From positions 248,001-312,000 of the forward strand of contig BPQB01000035.1 of the NCBI GenBank assembly GCA_019973155.2: a stretch of 64,000 bases of DNA, written 5' to 3'. Under the pieces are notes generated by a model that saw only the letters and a list, made by a program, of their open reading frames with translations, was not told where the DNA came from and did not search any database. Origin of the DNA: Phanerochaete sordida. Taxonomy: Eukaryota > Basidiomycota > Agaricomycetes > Polyporales > Phanerochaetaceae. The translations under genes were made by a program, and so were the position numbers. Every line of letters begins with the position of its first letter. Position 1 is the first letter of the stretch. Of the stretch, positions 48,801 to 60,525 are shown piece after piece.

Positions 48801-49766
48801 GCGTTCGACTTGGGCTTCGACGCCGACGGCGTCGCGTGCCGGTGCAGCTTGTGGCTGTCGACCTCCTCCTCGTGCTCGCGCGAGCACGGCGCGCACGTCC
48901 ACCCGTACCCCCGCGAAGGCTTCGCCGCCAGCGGCGGGTTGTTGCACCCCATGTGGAAGAACCGCTTGCACCGGTCGCACTGCACCGTCTCCGGCCTGGC
49001 AGGGGGCGTCAGTTGGAGTTATTTGTGTAGAGGCACAGGATGGGCAGCGGATACGCACGGGGGACACCACAGCTCGCATGTGGCGCAAGTGCGGAGGTTG
49101 TCCGTCAGGTCAGGCACGACCTCCTTCTCCGCGACCACATATTCGTACCGCGACACCAAGACCTCGCGGATGTTGTCCGGGACTGCCAGCCAAAGTTGTG
49201 TGAGAATGCAAATTGCGATGCGTCAGGGGGGAAACGTCGCAGCACTCACGGTTGCGCACGCTCGCGGCCTGGATGACCTCGAACTCCTTGCGTATCCACG
49301 GATCGAAGAGGCGCTGGAAGTAGAACCTGTCCGGCCGCTTCTTCCAGCCCGCGAGGTCCGAGATCTTGTCGCGGTGGATCACGTAGCACTTTGCGCGCAG
49401 CTGGCTCAGCTCGCACACCTCCGAGTAAATAGCCGCCAGCAGCAGCCGGCAGTCCGCGACCGTGCGGTCGCTCACGTCGCTCGGGCGGTAGTACCAGGCG
49501 AGGCGGACACGCGTGGGGGGCCCGTTCCGGTTCCCGTGCGCGTCCAGCGTCGGCATGCCCGCCGCCGGCAGGAACTCCATAATCCGCGCTATCGAATAAG
49601 GGGTCCCGTCGCGGACGGACCAGCTGGGCGAGCAGTAAACGTGGTCTGCCCAAAAATCAGCGTGTGCGCCCACGAGCAGCCCCGCGTGAGACTACACACC
49701 ATTTACTTTCACCTTGTCGCCGTTTTTGAGCTGGATGAACACTGGCTGGGCCGGGGGCTGGGTCAT
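45881..49766 (-). CDS. Snt2-like chromatin protein (BAH, PHD, SANT, GATA-type and extended PHD fingers)
   Basis: Roughly 950 residues in about a dozen exons. Order: MTQPPAQPVFIQLKNGDKVK and a BAH domain (DHVYCSPSWSVRDGTPYSIA; WYYRPSDVSD; CYVIHRDKISDL); PHD finger with CATCELWCPP and VQCDRCKRFFHMGCNNPPL; FKMWPFRYFG linker; ELM2/SANT-like part (TRNEKLKYNVDWLSEVIKRF; WTDAEIAAFEDGIMQHGAEL; EIVRFYGHWKK); GATA-type finger CGACRTRESEVWWKAPKG with CDNCG; then extended PHD (RCMACHKNGPAGKVLRCKQC ... GHAWCHVLCAVFIPEV ... CTLCDSNGGAVVRCSDC). S. cerevisiae Snt2 works with Ecm5 and Rpd3; Snt2 proteins also act as E3-like factors for histones. One intron (47952-48340) is exceptionally long at 389 nt. A GATA finger between SANT and ePHD is typical of filamentous and basidiomycete homologues as I recall. 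Confidence 0.88.
47952..48340 (-). other. 389-nt intron open in frame with the next exon (Snt2-like gene)
   Basis: Donor G|GTGCGTGC, acceptor GCTGCAG|TGG. Removing it joins EMSDQE to VETVKNSLTRN, a junction expected for the family. The segment reads without a stop for all but its first few bases, in the frame of the downstream exon, and is several times longer than other introns here. Confidence 0.65.
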
Positions 49767-51835
49767 GATGGACAATCGAGGCGATGGGTAAGCCAAGAGA
49801 ATTAAAATACGAAAGCGAGGGGGCAGAAATTAGACGAGGACGCCGAGCAGCTGTAGCTGAGCGCGCTGCGTGTGCGAGCGAGCGTGGTATTTATCCAAGG
49901 TGGAAAGGATGGTGAGTGGTTGGAGGGAGAGGGAGCAGAATGCCCCGAGAGAGAGAGGGTCAGATCCGTTCGCTGTGCGAGCGAAAGATTCAACTCCGAC
50001 CGTGCTTGACGCGGAAGCCCAGCAACTCGGCCACAACTCTCGCAAATAATTCCTGCTTTTATTGGTATCATTCTCTCGCCGCCACGCAGGCATCCTGTGG
50101 TGCCACGGAAAATTTTGTTCCCCAGCTAGATGCTCCAGGCGAGCGTGTGGGAAGACGAGCAGCATCCCCCCAGCAGTTTTGAAGCTGCAGCTGCAGCCTG
50201 GTGCCCGAACATTTGCAACCGCAACTGCAGGCACTGCTTCCCTGGGCGCTAGGCGCCCGCGGTCGTGAGCAACCCCGGTGTCGTCGCCCCTCTCGTCGCC
50301 ACGCCGCCCTCCCCGCCCATCTCGGTCTCTCTCCCGCTAACGTGCAACCCCGCCGTCGCATGCCGTCGCGCCCAGTCCGGCGGCACCAGAAAGGGCGGGG
50401 GGTCTGGACGGGACACCCGGACGGTGCCGGCGCATGCCGATCCACAGCATCAATCCGCACACAGCAGCAAACAATGGCCGTCCATCCGAGTGACCGACGA
50501 TTGCCAGCGTGCTCCCCGTCCCCCCTGCCCCACTCCCACAAAACCTACTCCCGGGCCCCGCGCCCCCACTGCCGCCGTCCTTGTCGACACTCTGAGCGCC
50601 GCCGACGATTTTTCAGGCGCGGGCGTCGTGGAGCGAGGGGCGCGCGCCTCGTCGGGGCGGGAGGACCGATGCTGGAGCCGAAGGGGGCCTCGAGGTGAGC
50701 TCGCCCGCACACACGGCAGCCGCGGCCGTGCCCTCTCCCGTCCTCTCGTTACGCGGGTCTGCCGCCCGGAAAGTGCAGTGGCAGTGGGGGCTTCCAGGAC
50801 AAGACAAGGCCTTCCATCTGCGAAGATAGGGAGACTTGCCCGCGCGGGACGACATTGCCATCTGCAGCGCTGCTCCCGTTGCACATCCCCCAAGCTGCCA
50901 GAAGACAAGCCCGTCGTCACAGCCACGCCCCGACGTTTCCTGTTATGGCGAACGTCGGCATTTGTGGCGTCGACGGATCAGAGAAGCACCCCTCCTCCGA
51001 CGTCTTACCCCGCTTGCGGGCACCTGCCTCTGTAGCACCTGCCTTCAATTGTACGATATTCCAAAGCAATAACAATTCATGTGTCGCACATTGGGGCCCT
51101 TGCTGCTTAGACTAAAAAGGCTCCTCAAATCCTAAAGCTACTCCCCTGAAGCCAGAAGATGTCTTCGACACTCGACATGCTGCACGCCGGCCCAACACAC
51201 AACGTCGGGACGCGCTAGAACAATGCATCCTGCGTATATATAGCAGCAAGCATGCAGAGGTTCATTTATGCATTAGCGGAGACTCAGACGACACAACTCT
51301 GTCGAGACGCAGGGTCTGTTACGTGTACTTCTGGCCAGGCCGCGGGGCCAGTAGCGACTCATTTCATCGCGGGATAGCCGCAAAACTTCCTATGTGGGCG
51401 AGCAGCGCAAACCTTCCAGTGATTCGTGCACCAGTCGGTCTCGACCCATTGACCCTCGAGATTAGCTCGTCCGTTCCCACGGTCACTGACTGCGACGCTT
51501 CGCACGGTGATGACGCCTGCGCAGCCGCCGCGACGGACGACGCAGCCAGAAATCCCGACATCCTCGCGAGTCGCGGGCACGGCGCCGCAGCACCGGCGAC
51601 ATATGACACGCGCAGCCTGACGAACGTTGGCGACGGGGCCGACACCGCTCGGGAGCCTGTCCCTGCAGCCTGTCCATGCTGCCTGCCAGGCTGTGCCGCA
51701 GTCTGGCGCTCGCAGGCCAAGCCCCGCAGCAGCGTTCGCACAGACGCAGCCCGCGCATATATCAGGCCTGATACCCTTCCTGCGCCCGCGTCGCCGTCGC
51801 TCCTCTAGCTCTCTCCCCCGCGCACCCGCCTCGCC
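49767..51835. other. Divergent intergenic region of 2.1 kb
   Basis: It lies between the Snt2-like gene (-) and the DUF7330 gene (+). 50200-50760 is GC-rich with chance open frames. TATATATAG occurs near 51235 and CATATATC near 51756; the latter, 80 bp before the DUF7330 start, is the better core promoter candidate. No gene is supported. Confidence 0.5.
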
Positions 51836-52987
51836 ATGATCATCGAGAAGGCCGAGCTCGCCGCCGCAGAGCCCGCGGCCCCCTATGCCTCGGAGAAGGC
51901 CTTTGGGGTGCGTGCACCTGCTACCCGCTCGAATATGGCTGCTCACAGACGGACAGGCACAGGGCGTCCCGCCGCCCGCGCAGGAGCAGCCCCCGCCGTA
52001 CGAGGGCGCCAGCATGCGCGGCATCGCCGCCGCGGCGCTGGGCCCCGCGCGCGTGAACTCGATCTTCCAGTCCGCCGCGCAGCAGCACGCGAACTTCATC
52101 ACGCTCGAGAGCAAGCACAACGAGATCTCTGGTGCGCAGCGAGCGGCGTGCGTGCGTGCGGCGCCGGTGCTGACGGGGCTGCGCAGGCTCGTACATCATC
52201 AACCCCGAGCTCGCGGGCTCGGCCTCGGCGCACACGCGCATGCTGGACAGGCGCGAGCGCAAGAAGCTGCAGCACAACATCGTGCCCAACGCGGCGTTCA
52301 AGACGAAGCACGGCCGCATCAACCTCAACCTTGCCACGGACGGGAACACGGACCAGCTGGGCAAGGCGTACGTCCAGATCGTGACTCGCCATGGGAGAGT
52401 CAACGTCAACCTGGTATGCACATGCCCATATTCTGACGACATGCCCGCTCATGTGCGATTGTGCAGTTTGCGCTGCAGGCCAACAAGAATGTTTTCTTGG
52501 AAATCGTCAACAAGGACGGTATGTGATATCCACCTATCTGCGCGCGTCCCGCGGTCTGAGCCGCCCGCCAGGCCCCATCAACCTGCTCATCCCGCCAACC
52601 TTCAACGGCCTCTTCCGCATCTCCAACGGCAAGCACGGTGGCATCCACTTCCTGCCCGGCTTCGCAGCGCGCGCGCGCGTCGTCTTCGCCGACGACGAGC
52701 ATGCCGACATCCTCTTCGGCAAGGGCGACCTCTCGCTCGTCGAGCCGACGAGCGAGGGCGTCGACTACTGCTCGATCACGTCCTGCAAGAGCTACCTCAC
52801 GCTCGGCGTGTCCGGCGTCGACCACGTCGACACTGCCGCGGGCTCCAGCCTGATGAAGAAGCTCGGCGCGATGGTGCTCGGCCCCGACCTCATGCGCACC
52901 GTCGAGACGCTCCGCGCCGAGCTCCTGCGCGAACACGGCACGCCGACCGGCCCCTTCACGCAGACGTCGCCATCTTCATCTGTCTAA
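51836..52987 (+). CDS. DUF7330-domain protein
   Basis: Five exons (51836-51907, 51963-52131, 52187-52413, 52467-52518, 52572-52987) give 311 residues. After a Pro/Glu-rich lead (PPPAQEQPPPYEGAS), residues about 75-290 have the repetitive beta-rich pattern of the fungal DUF7330 family: AFKTKHGRINLNLATDG, VTRHGRVNVNLFALQANKNV, PINLLIPPTFNGLFRISNGK, GKGDLSLVEPTSEGVDYCSI. This looks like a parallel-beta, adhesin-like scaffold, but no biochemical function is known. No signal peptide is seen, so it is probably cytosolic. The first intron could use an alternative acceptor 13 nt earlier only with a different donor; the version given keeps phase. Confidence 0.82.
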
Positions 52988-53374
52988 CACACTGTACCAT
53001 CACCCACGCGCCCGGAATGACCTCGTCTGCTTTATCTATACCCCCCTTGTACTCTTGCACACGCCCTGCCTGTCGCCATAGTAAGTTGTCGTATTAATCC
53101 TAATAGAATTCTGAACTTCTGCTCGAACGCTGGCTGCCGTTGCCCAGGCATCACGCAGTGCGCATGCGGGGGCGAGTGCCTGCGCAGTGCCCACTGGCAG
53201 GGTTATCACGCCGTCAGCTGACGCCCCGATGAGCACGGAGTGCCAGCAAAGCAGGACCCTCGCCGGCAGATGATGCCCCAGTGTGATCTGCCCACGCACA
53301 CAGGCGCACGCCGCACCTCAAAATCCCAGCGGGGACGTGGCCCAAGGCCTCCTGCCCGGCCCCCGTCGACGACC
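52988..53374. other. Intergenic between two + strand genes
   Basis: 3' UTR of the DUF7330 gene and upstream region of the amidohydrolase gene. Nothing else is supported. Confidence 0.5.
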
Positions 53375-55362
53375 ATGCCGGGCTGCCTCGCGAGCCTCCT
53401 GCCCCGCCGCGACCCCGCCACTCGCCCTGCGCCGACAGCGCCCGCCGTCCGCGCAGACAGCGAGAAGACAGAGGACGGCACGCCGTCGCCGTCGTCCGAG
53501 GTGACGCTCGGCCCGCCGTTGGTCAGCCCCGCGACCGCTTGTCCCAGACAAAACAAAACACTGACGACGCGCTTGTCCAGGTGGGCTGTGCGCCAGAGCC
53601 CGGGGCCTGCCTTTGTTGCGGCTCCTTAAAACAGGACGAGAGCCCACCCGGCGCCATCAACACATTCCCCCCGTACACCGACGACATGTCCTGCGATCCC
53701 CCGATCAGCGACGCGATCCGCCACACGGTCGACGCCACCGTCGACGGCCTCGACGCCGCCCTGCGTGAACTCAGCCTCGACATCTGGGGTGCGCTGACAC
53801 TTATCGGCGCCCGGGCCACCCGCTGACGCGCGCCCTTGCCCCAACAGAGCACCCCGAAGTCGCCTACGAAGAACAGTGGGTCCCCCTCCCGTCCCCGCTC
53901 GAACCCCAGGCTGATCGCCCGCCAGCCACGCGCACGACCTGCTCACGGCCTTCATGGCGCGCCACGGCTTCACGGTGACGCCGCACTACCTCGGGCTGGC
54001 CACCGCGTGGCGCGCGACGTACACGCACGGGCGCGGCGGGCGCACCGTGTGCGTGCAGGCCGAGATGGACGCGCTCCCCGGGCTCGGCCACGCGTGCGGC
54101 CACAACCTCATCGCCGCCGCGGGCGTCGCCGTCGCGCTGGCCCTGCGCGCCGCGCTGCAGGCGCACGACGTGCCGGGGACGGTCGTCCTCCTCGGCACGC
54201 CCGCGGAGGAGCACGGCGGCGGCAAGATCGCGCTCCTCGAGCGGGGCGCGTACCAGGACGTCGACGTCTGCATCATGTGCGTTGCGTTCCCGCCGTTCCC
54301 GCCGAATGCCTGACGCGGATGCTGACGCTGATCCGCAGGTGCCACCCCGGGCCCGGCGCGCCGCGCTCGACGTACGTCGCGCCGTGGACGGCGATCCAGA
54401 ACCTCGACGTCACGTACACGGGGCGCACGGCGCACGCGGCGTACGCGCCGTGGGAGGCGCGCAACGCGCTCGACGCGGCGGTGCTCGCGTACGGCGCCGT
54501 CGCGGCGCTGCGCCAGCAGGTGAAGCCGACGCACCGCGTGCACGGCGTCATCGACGCGCAGCCGGACTGGGAGCCGAACGGTGCGTGCTGTGCTGTGGGT
54601 TCGGGGCGGCCCGCTGAGTGGGGTGTGCAGTGATCCCCGGGAGCGCGAAGATGCGCTGGGCCGTGCGCGCGCCGACGTGGGCGGAGCTCGAGGTGCTGCG
54701 CGAGCGCGTCGTCGGGTGCCTCGAGGCCGCCGGGCGCGCGAGCGCGTGCGCCGTCGAGGTCTCCGCGGGCGTCGGGTACAAGGACTGCCGCAACAACAGC
54801 GCGCTCGGTGAGTCGATCAGTGCAGAGCGTGGCGCGGGAGGCTGGAAACGCTGATACGCGTTCGTCGGTGCAGCGGAGGAGTACGCCCGCAGCGTGCGCG
54901 CCCAAGGCGGGTCCGTCAAGATATCGGACGAGACGCTGCAGGCGTCGACGGACCTCGTGAGTCGTACGCGCCCGTGCTTCTGCGAGACATGCTGATCATG
55001 ACAAACCTCCGCGGTCCCAGGGTGATGTCTCCTACGGTACGTCCTTTGCTGAAGATCCTGCGGACTAAGTGACCGATGGTGCACCCAGTCGTGCCGTGCC
55101 TAGAGCCCGTGTACGCGATCCCGACCGAAGACGGCGGGAGCAACCACACCGCGAAGTTCACGGCGTCGGCGCGCACGCCCGAGGCGCACACCGCGACGCT
55201 CGCGACGGCGAAGTGCTTGGCTATCACGGCACTCCGCGTCTTCACCGACGATGCGTTCTATCAGAAGGTCAGGCGTATACGCTGTCTCGTTGCGTCCCTT
55301 CGCCTGCGCTCACACGCGCCCTTGTTCAGGTCCGCGATGCTTTTCATGCCCAGCGGCAGTAG
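53375..55362 (+). CDS. Peptidase M20 / amidohydrolase, PM20D2-like
   Basis: Reliable from about 53686 (MSCDPPISDAIRHTVDATVD) to the stop at 55362, through about nine exons. Zinc-site motifs are visible: ALPGLGHACGHNLIAAAGVA, TPAEEHGGGKIALLERGAY, then the dimerisation-domain-like IQNLDVTYTGRTAHAAYAPW and NALDAAVLAYGAVAALRQQV, and near the end EDGGSNHTAKFTASARTPEA. PM20D2-like enzymes hydrolyse dipeptides such as beta-alanyl or gamma-aminobutyryl conjugates; the fungal substrate is unknown. The upstream exon is uncertain: an ATG at 53375 (MPGCLASLLPRRDPATRPAP) can be spliced in phase over an intron beginning at 53522, but a start at 53686 or 53539 is also possible. Confidence 0.82.
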
Positions 55363-55860
55363 AGACCATACAGGGACCCGAGCCTGACGGTGCCAAGAGC
55401 ACGTTCCGAAGTCGATCAACCAACATCCAGCCTTCTCCCTGGTTCTGCAGATCTGGCGTTCAAGCTAGGTCTGGCTCGAGGGACGCTTGACTGGATGTAC
55501 TCACAGAGTTGACCGATCTTGGACTGTCTTTCTTGCTTTTTGTGACCCCAATATTATCGTTGTTTGCCCAACGGAAGCAGCGAGAGAGCCGGCAGCTGGT
55601 TGGCCGGTTGCAGGCTCATGACGAGGGAACATTGCGTTAGCCATTCCTATTGCAACATGAAATGCTCAGATACAAAAATGCGTGGTCAGGATATATAGGA
55701 AAATGCGAGGGAGCGTGGATGCGGCAGAAGCGACAGAGCAGATTACTATGGTGGGTAGGGAATCGTACATCATTAGCTGATAACATGTGGCAGGGCGTGC
55801 AGAGGCAGCGAGCAGGCGGCATCAGGACCGGCAGACGCGCGGGGCAGCAGGGGCGCGGGG
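55363..55860. other. Convergent intergenic region
   Basis: 3' ends of the amidohydrolase (+) and RhoGEF (-) genes. No coding signal. Confidence 0.5.
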
Positions 55861-58800
55861 CTATTGGGGCGGGCGCATGCGCAGCCGCATGACGCGATCG
55901 TCGGACACCATGAGGATCTCGTCGCGCCCGGTCGAGGGGCCCCGCGCGGCCTGCGGGTATCCCTGCGGGTAGGGCGACCCGTAGCCGTTGCCGTTCTGCA
56001 GCGCGGGCTGCCCGTAGTAGCTGGCCTGCGGCGAGCCGTACGCGCCCTGCGCGTACCCCTGCTGGTACTGATTCTGGAGCATGCTCTCGGAGTTCGTCGT
56101 CGACGGCGGCGTGTCGGAGAAAAGACACCGTAGATTATTGCCCTGGATGATTTGCGACATCGATCCGGTCCTGACATCGCGAATCTCGACGAACGTCGGT
56201 TCGAATGCCAGGACATACGGATATTGAAGTGCTGCGGGGGGGATGAGCAGGAGGTACGATGTCTCGGCAAAGGGTACTGACCAAACCCTGTCGGGCATCC
56301 TTCCCAGAAGATCATGAAGTCGGTGTTCGTCCGACAGCCCGCCTTATTTACGTAGAAGGCGAATTCTGTGATAGCCAGTCAGAGGTGACTCGTGTTAAAC
56401 GTCCCTTTTACGTACCGTCGTAGCAGAGCAAGAACTCGTTTTTAATACGATAGATCGCAATAGGTCTGAGGCCTTCCCGCTTGCGTACGAATTCCAAAGA
56501 TTGGTCGGATGGGTCGATAAGACCCTGGGTATCGAGGGTCACCAGATCGACAATCTCAAAGCCATTAGTACAGCCGACACAAAGCCTCGTCTTGAGGAAA
56601 TGGATAGAGCTCGACTGAACGGGGATATAGAACTCCTGCGGGCAGGGTGAGCTCAGTGTCCATGGCGCTTACTATAGGCACTGACCTTGAAGAGTTTGAG
56701 CGTGTCATTGCCGCCCTGCAAGAGTTTCTTGAAGGTAGGCTTCCGTGCCCCGCGAACGTTGGTATCGATCGGCTCGAGCACCTTGATCGTACTTGACAGC
56801 GCGCTTGTCTTGACGACACAGACCAACGTACGCCCCAGCGACACGCCGGCTTTAAAGAACGATGCGTGTGAGGCTATCCGCTTGGCACGCTTGAGAGCGG
56901 CATTCGGGTCACGAGGATCGAGCGAGTCTAGCGGGAACGTGATAACCTGTCCCTCTGTGAAATAGAGCAAGTCAGCCATCAGTACGCAGAGATGATCCAG
57001 AGAGACCGACCTGACAGCACAATGAGTAGGTCGTAATCCTCCAGGACGTCCACCTGCGTCACGTTCAGCAAGGCAAGGACCTTCACCGGGTCGCGATACG
57101 GTTCCCAGAGATATACGCCGTCGTTGGTTCCGTACACAACTCGGTTGCCTTGACCTATACCCGTAAATATATCAGGGAGGCTAGGATAACGGCGTTTCGG
57201 GACGTACTGTAAGGCGCCGCGCAGTTGACTCTGTTTACCCCAACGAAGAAGCCTTCGCTTAGTGTCTCGGTCTCGAAGACCAGGCTTCGCTCCCGCATCA
57301 AGTCCTGCTGCTTCTGGATGTTCTCGACCCACTTGCGTTGGCTGACATACGTACTGGCCCAGAGCGTTATCTGATAGTACTTCCGGCCGAGGTGGACGAA
57401 AGTTATTGAGAAACCGCCCTTGACCTCCTTCACCGGGATGACTGGTGCGTATGGCACGTTCTTGAGCAGCGCCTTCTGCTTAGACTTGTGGTTCGTCGGG
57501 AACTCGTCTGGTGCGGAAACGAGGAGAAGCTCCAGCGGGATCGGCTGTGTACCTGCCTTAACAAACGAGCTGGACCCGGCGGACCATGAACACTCACGCG
57601 ACGATAGACCTTGTATTGCTCCGTTTTGCTCTTCTGCTTAACCATGAGCAACGCATGGTCAAAGAGGAAGACCATCAGTTCGGCGCTGTCGCCCTGCGAG
57701 CCTCCGCGTTTCTTCAAGCTTCCTTTGTAGACCAGCTCGCGGCCTTCCTCTTGTAGGCGGAGATCCTGTAACGAGGCGACGTGAGATCTGTCTCGAATGA
57801 GGATTAGGCAATGTCACGCACAACTTCCTCGCCGGGTCGGAACACGAGCTGCTGGTCGACCTGGAGAAGGTTGAACCTATTCTCCGCTTTACCCGTCTCC
57901 GCGTTGACCGCCTTCAGGAAATCGCGGACTATCTGAACCACCTTCGGAAGCGTATGTTTGTCTGGGTTATCTTCTGGCGTGTGTTTCAGAACGGCCTCGA
58001 GAAGCAAAGGGTATCGAGCCAACCGAGTCGTCGGCTTGGTGAGATATCCGTTGAGCTCCAGCTTCCGGGACTCTGGACGCCGCTCGACTTCCTAAGGGAG
58101 GATTCGCCGTGGTTCACATCGCGAGATTAATGTGAGACATAGAGAAAGACGCACCTCCACAAACGCTGCGAACGCAGGGTTTGAGCTCTTCTCCTTCTCG
58201 AACTCGTATTTACCGTACAGTTGGTGTGCCCCGTAGTCTACGAAGGGCCCAAAGTGCGGGACAGCGTCGAGGAAGATGTCGCCGATTTGTTCGACAATGG
58301 CATACGATTTTTGTCGCTTGTTGAGCGCGTCGCGCAAACGGAGGTTCACACTGATGATATCGTGTAGATTCCAGAAGACCTGCTCCAAGAAGTCTGTTCG
58401 TCGGGGCTCGGGTATGATATCCAGCTCCTGCAAAGGCTTGATCCATGACTGGATAGAAAGTAATCTCGTTTAGCAAATTCCGTCAGGCCATGAAAGGGGC
58501 ACTCACATCTCGAAGGTACTCCATATCCCTCACGAAATCGCGTTCAGTATAGATGACTTCATTTATCGCCTCCTGGCGTTTCTTCTCTTGGTCCGACACA
58601 CTGTCCACAATCGCTTGCGGGACCGAATGGATCCAAAGAGTTCCAGGTTCCTATTTATCGTAAGTCCGCCGTCGAATGGGGCAAGGATGAAACCGTACCA
58701 CCACAGGGTCCCCTAGGCTCTCCTTGCTGATTTGTTTCTTCAGGCCCGGCTGAGGCTTCATGTTCAAGCGCGCTTGCTGCTCTAGCCTTCGCGGGCACGC

Positions 58801-60525
58801 TATCGAGTAGCAAAGGCGGTCTCGCGAACATGTTGGCGAGTAGCAGTCCGTGAGAAGTGTGAAGACACCGGAGGGCAACGGAATGTCATCAGAGGATATG
58901 GATCCTTGCCGCGGCCTCGTGGTTGGGGCCGCGACTACGGAGTCTGGCGGTGATGGTGAGCTGTCCCGCTGCCCCTTCTCGGTCCCTGACTCGGCGGACT
59001 GCGTCGGGCTGTCCTTGTCCTTGCCGTTCAGCAGCACGGGCACCCTCGCAAGCGACTCGCGGATGCTCTCGATCTCGTGGTCGGCCAGGTCGCCACTCGT
59101 GAACGGGCTCGGCATCTTGGTACGGAACTGGTACAGGTCATTCGAGCTGTCGCGCAGCCGGTGGTCGTACGTGACGGCGTGGAAGAACTTCTGTGCGTCC
59201 AGAGCACGGCCTAGCAGCAACGCGAGGTTCCTGTCCGTCGTCTTGATAATGTAGGCGATCTTGTCCACTGCTTCGCGGCCGTCGAACGCGTCCTTGTATG
59301 TCAAGCCATCCTTCACCCTGTCGGACAGCGTTATGCGCTCCTTGAACGCCTGAGCTACCTTTGACAGCAGTGCAGGGTAGACTATGGGTGTTCTTCGATG
59401 GTGGGCCTTGTTGCTAGACATGGACTCTCGAACGGCGGGTGGCATGGAGGGGAGGGGAGGCCGTGGTGCACGCCCATTGTCAAGCATAGCACGAACCTGA
59501 GGCCCTAGGGCTGCCGACATCGAGCGGGCCCGATCCTGAGCTGTCCGATCCCGCCTCGAATGCGGCCCAGGCAATGTTCTCGACGATTCCGAGGAGCGCC
59601 TTCCAGAAGAGCTCGTAGGTGGAGTGGATTGGTAGACTGAGGGGGACGGATCGACGAGGGTGGACGATGCGGGGGACGTGCTGGGGCCGTAGCCGTGCGA
59701 GGCATGCACGGCAGTGTCGAGCTGCAGGGGATATGGGCGAGAAGAAGAGGACGCAACAGGTTGTTCTGGTATCGGTGCGAAGCTTGATGCGATGGACATG
59801 CGCGAGCGCACGCTCTCAGGCTGCGAGCGTGTCTGCTGCTGGTACGTCGAGTGCTCCCACTGCCAGTTCTCGTTCGCAGCGACATCGCCGGGGAAGTCGA
59901 TGTCTAGCTTGCCGTTGTCGGGCTGCAGGTCGAGCGCGAGCTGCGGCAGGCCGTTCGGCGCAGAGTTGCGTTGCGCATGGTGAGATTCTAGCTTGGACTG
60001 AGAGTGCCCCATCGGGCTCTTCATGTATATTTGGGCCTGGTATGCTTGCGCGGGAGTGAGGCCTGCCTGGGTCAAGGCCTCGAGACTCGGGTCTGGTGGC
60101 TCCTCTGGTGCAGGAACAATGATACCGGGCGACCGACCGACTGACCGGGCTCGACTACCGTTCACGGACGGCGCGTTTAAGTTGCCACTGCCAGGGTAGG
60201 CGTGAGTAGAAGGGGCTGGCGGCGGAGGGTAGGGCTGGTGCTGATGTGGGGGTGGCTGGTGCACATAGTAGGACTGCCTGTGCATATTTGGCGAGACCTG
60301 CGTGGACCTGTTCATCGATGGAGCGATAGAGGACGCAGCAGAGGTTCGGCGGTCAAGCTGGGCCCCATACTGCCCGTTCGTGGAGGCATACGGGTAGGTC
60401 TGTTGGCCATAAGGAACGGGCGGCGGTGTCGCATGGTGGTGAGAGGCACTGGGTCGCCCGAATATCGACTCGTATGCGACATTTCTCCTCTCGGGCTGGG
60501 ACCGTGGTCCCATGGGCCTGTCCAT
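55861..60525 (-). CDS. Rho guanine nucleotide exchange factor, Rom1/Rom2-type (DEP-DH-PH-CNH)
   Basis: About 1,200 residues in many exons. Order: disordered Pro/Ser/Tyr/His-rich N-terminus; DEP domain (LLSKVAQAFKERITLSDRVK ... DGREAVDKIAYIIKTTDRNL); DH domain (KKRQEAINEVIYTERDFVRD; WIKPLQELDIIPEPRR; ELNGYLTKPTTRLARYPLLL); PH domain (RELVYKGSLKKRGGSQGDSA; ELMVFLFDHALLMVKQKSKT); CNH domain (EGFFVGVNRVNC; RVVYGTNDGVYLWEPYRDPV; GRTLVCVVKTSALSSTIKVL), then a Gln/Tyr/Gly-rich end. In yeast, Rom2 activates Rho1 at the membrane for cell-wall integrity signalling, downstream of Wsc/Mid2 sensors. The first ATG is at 60525; the open frame upstream has no ATG. Confidence 0.9.

Noticed and set aside
50265..51035. 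256-codon + strand frame
   Set aside because: It begins with GTG, lies in GC-rich promoter DNA, and is Pro/Arg/Thr-rich without any motif.
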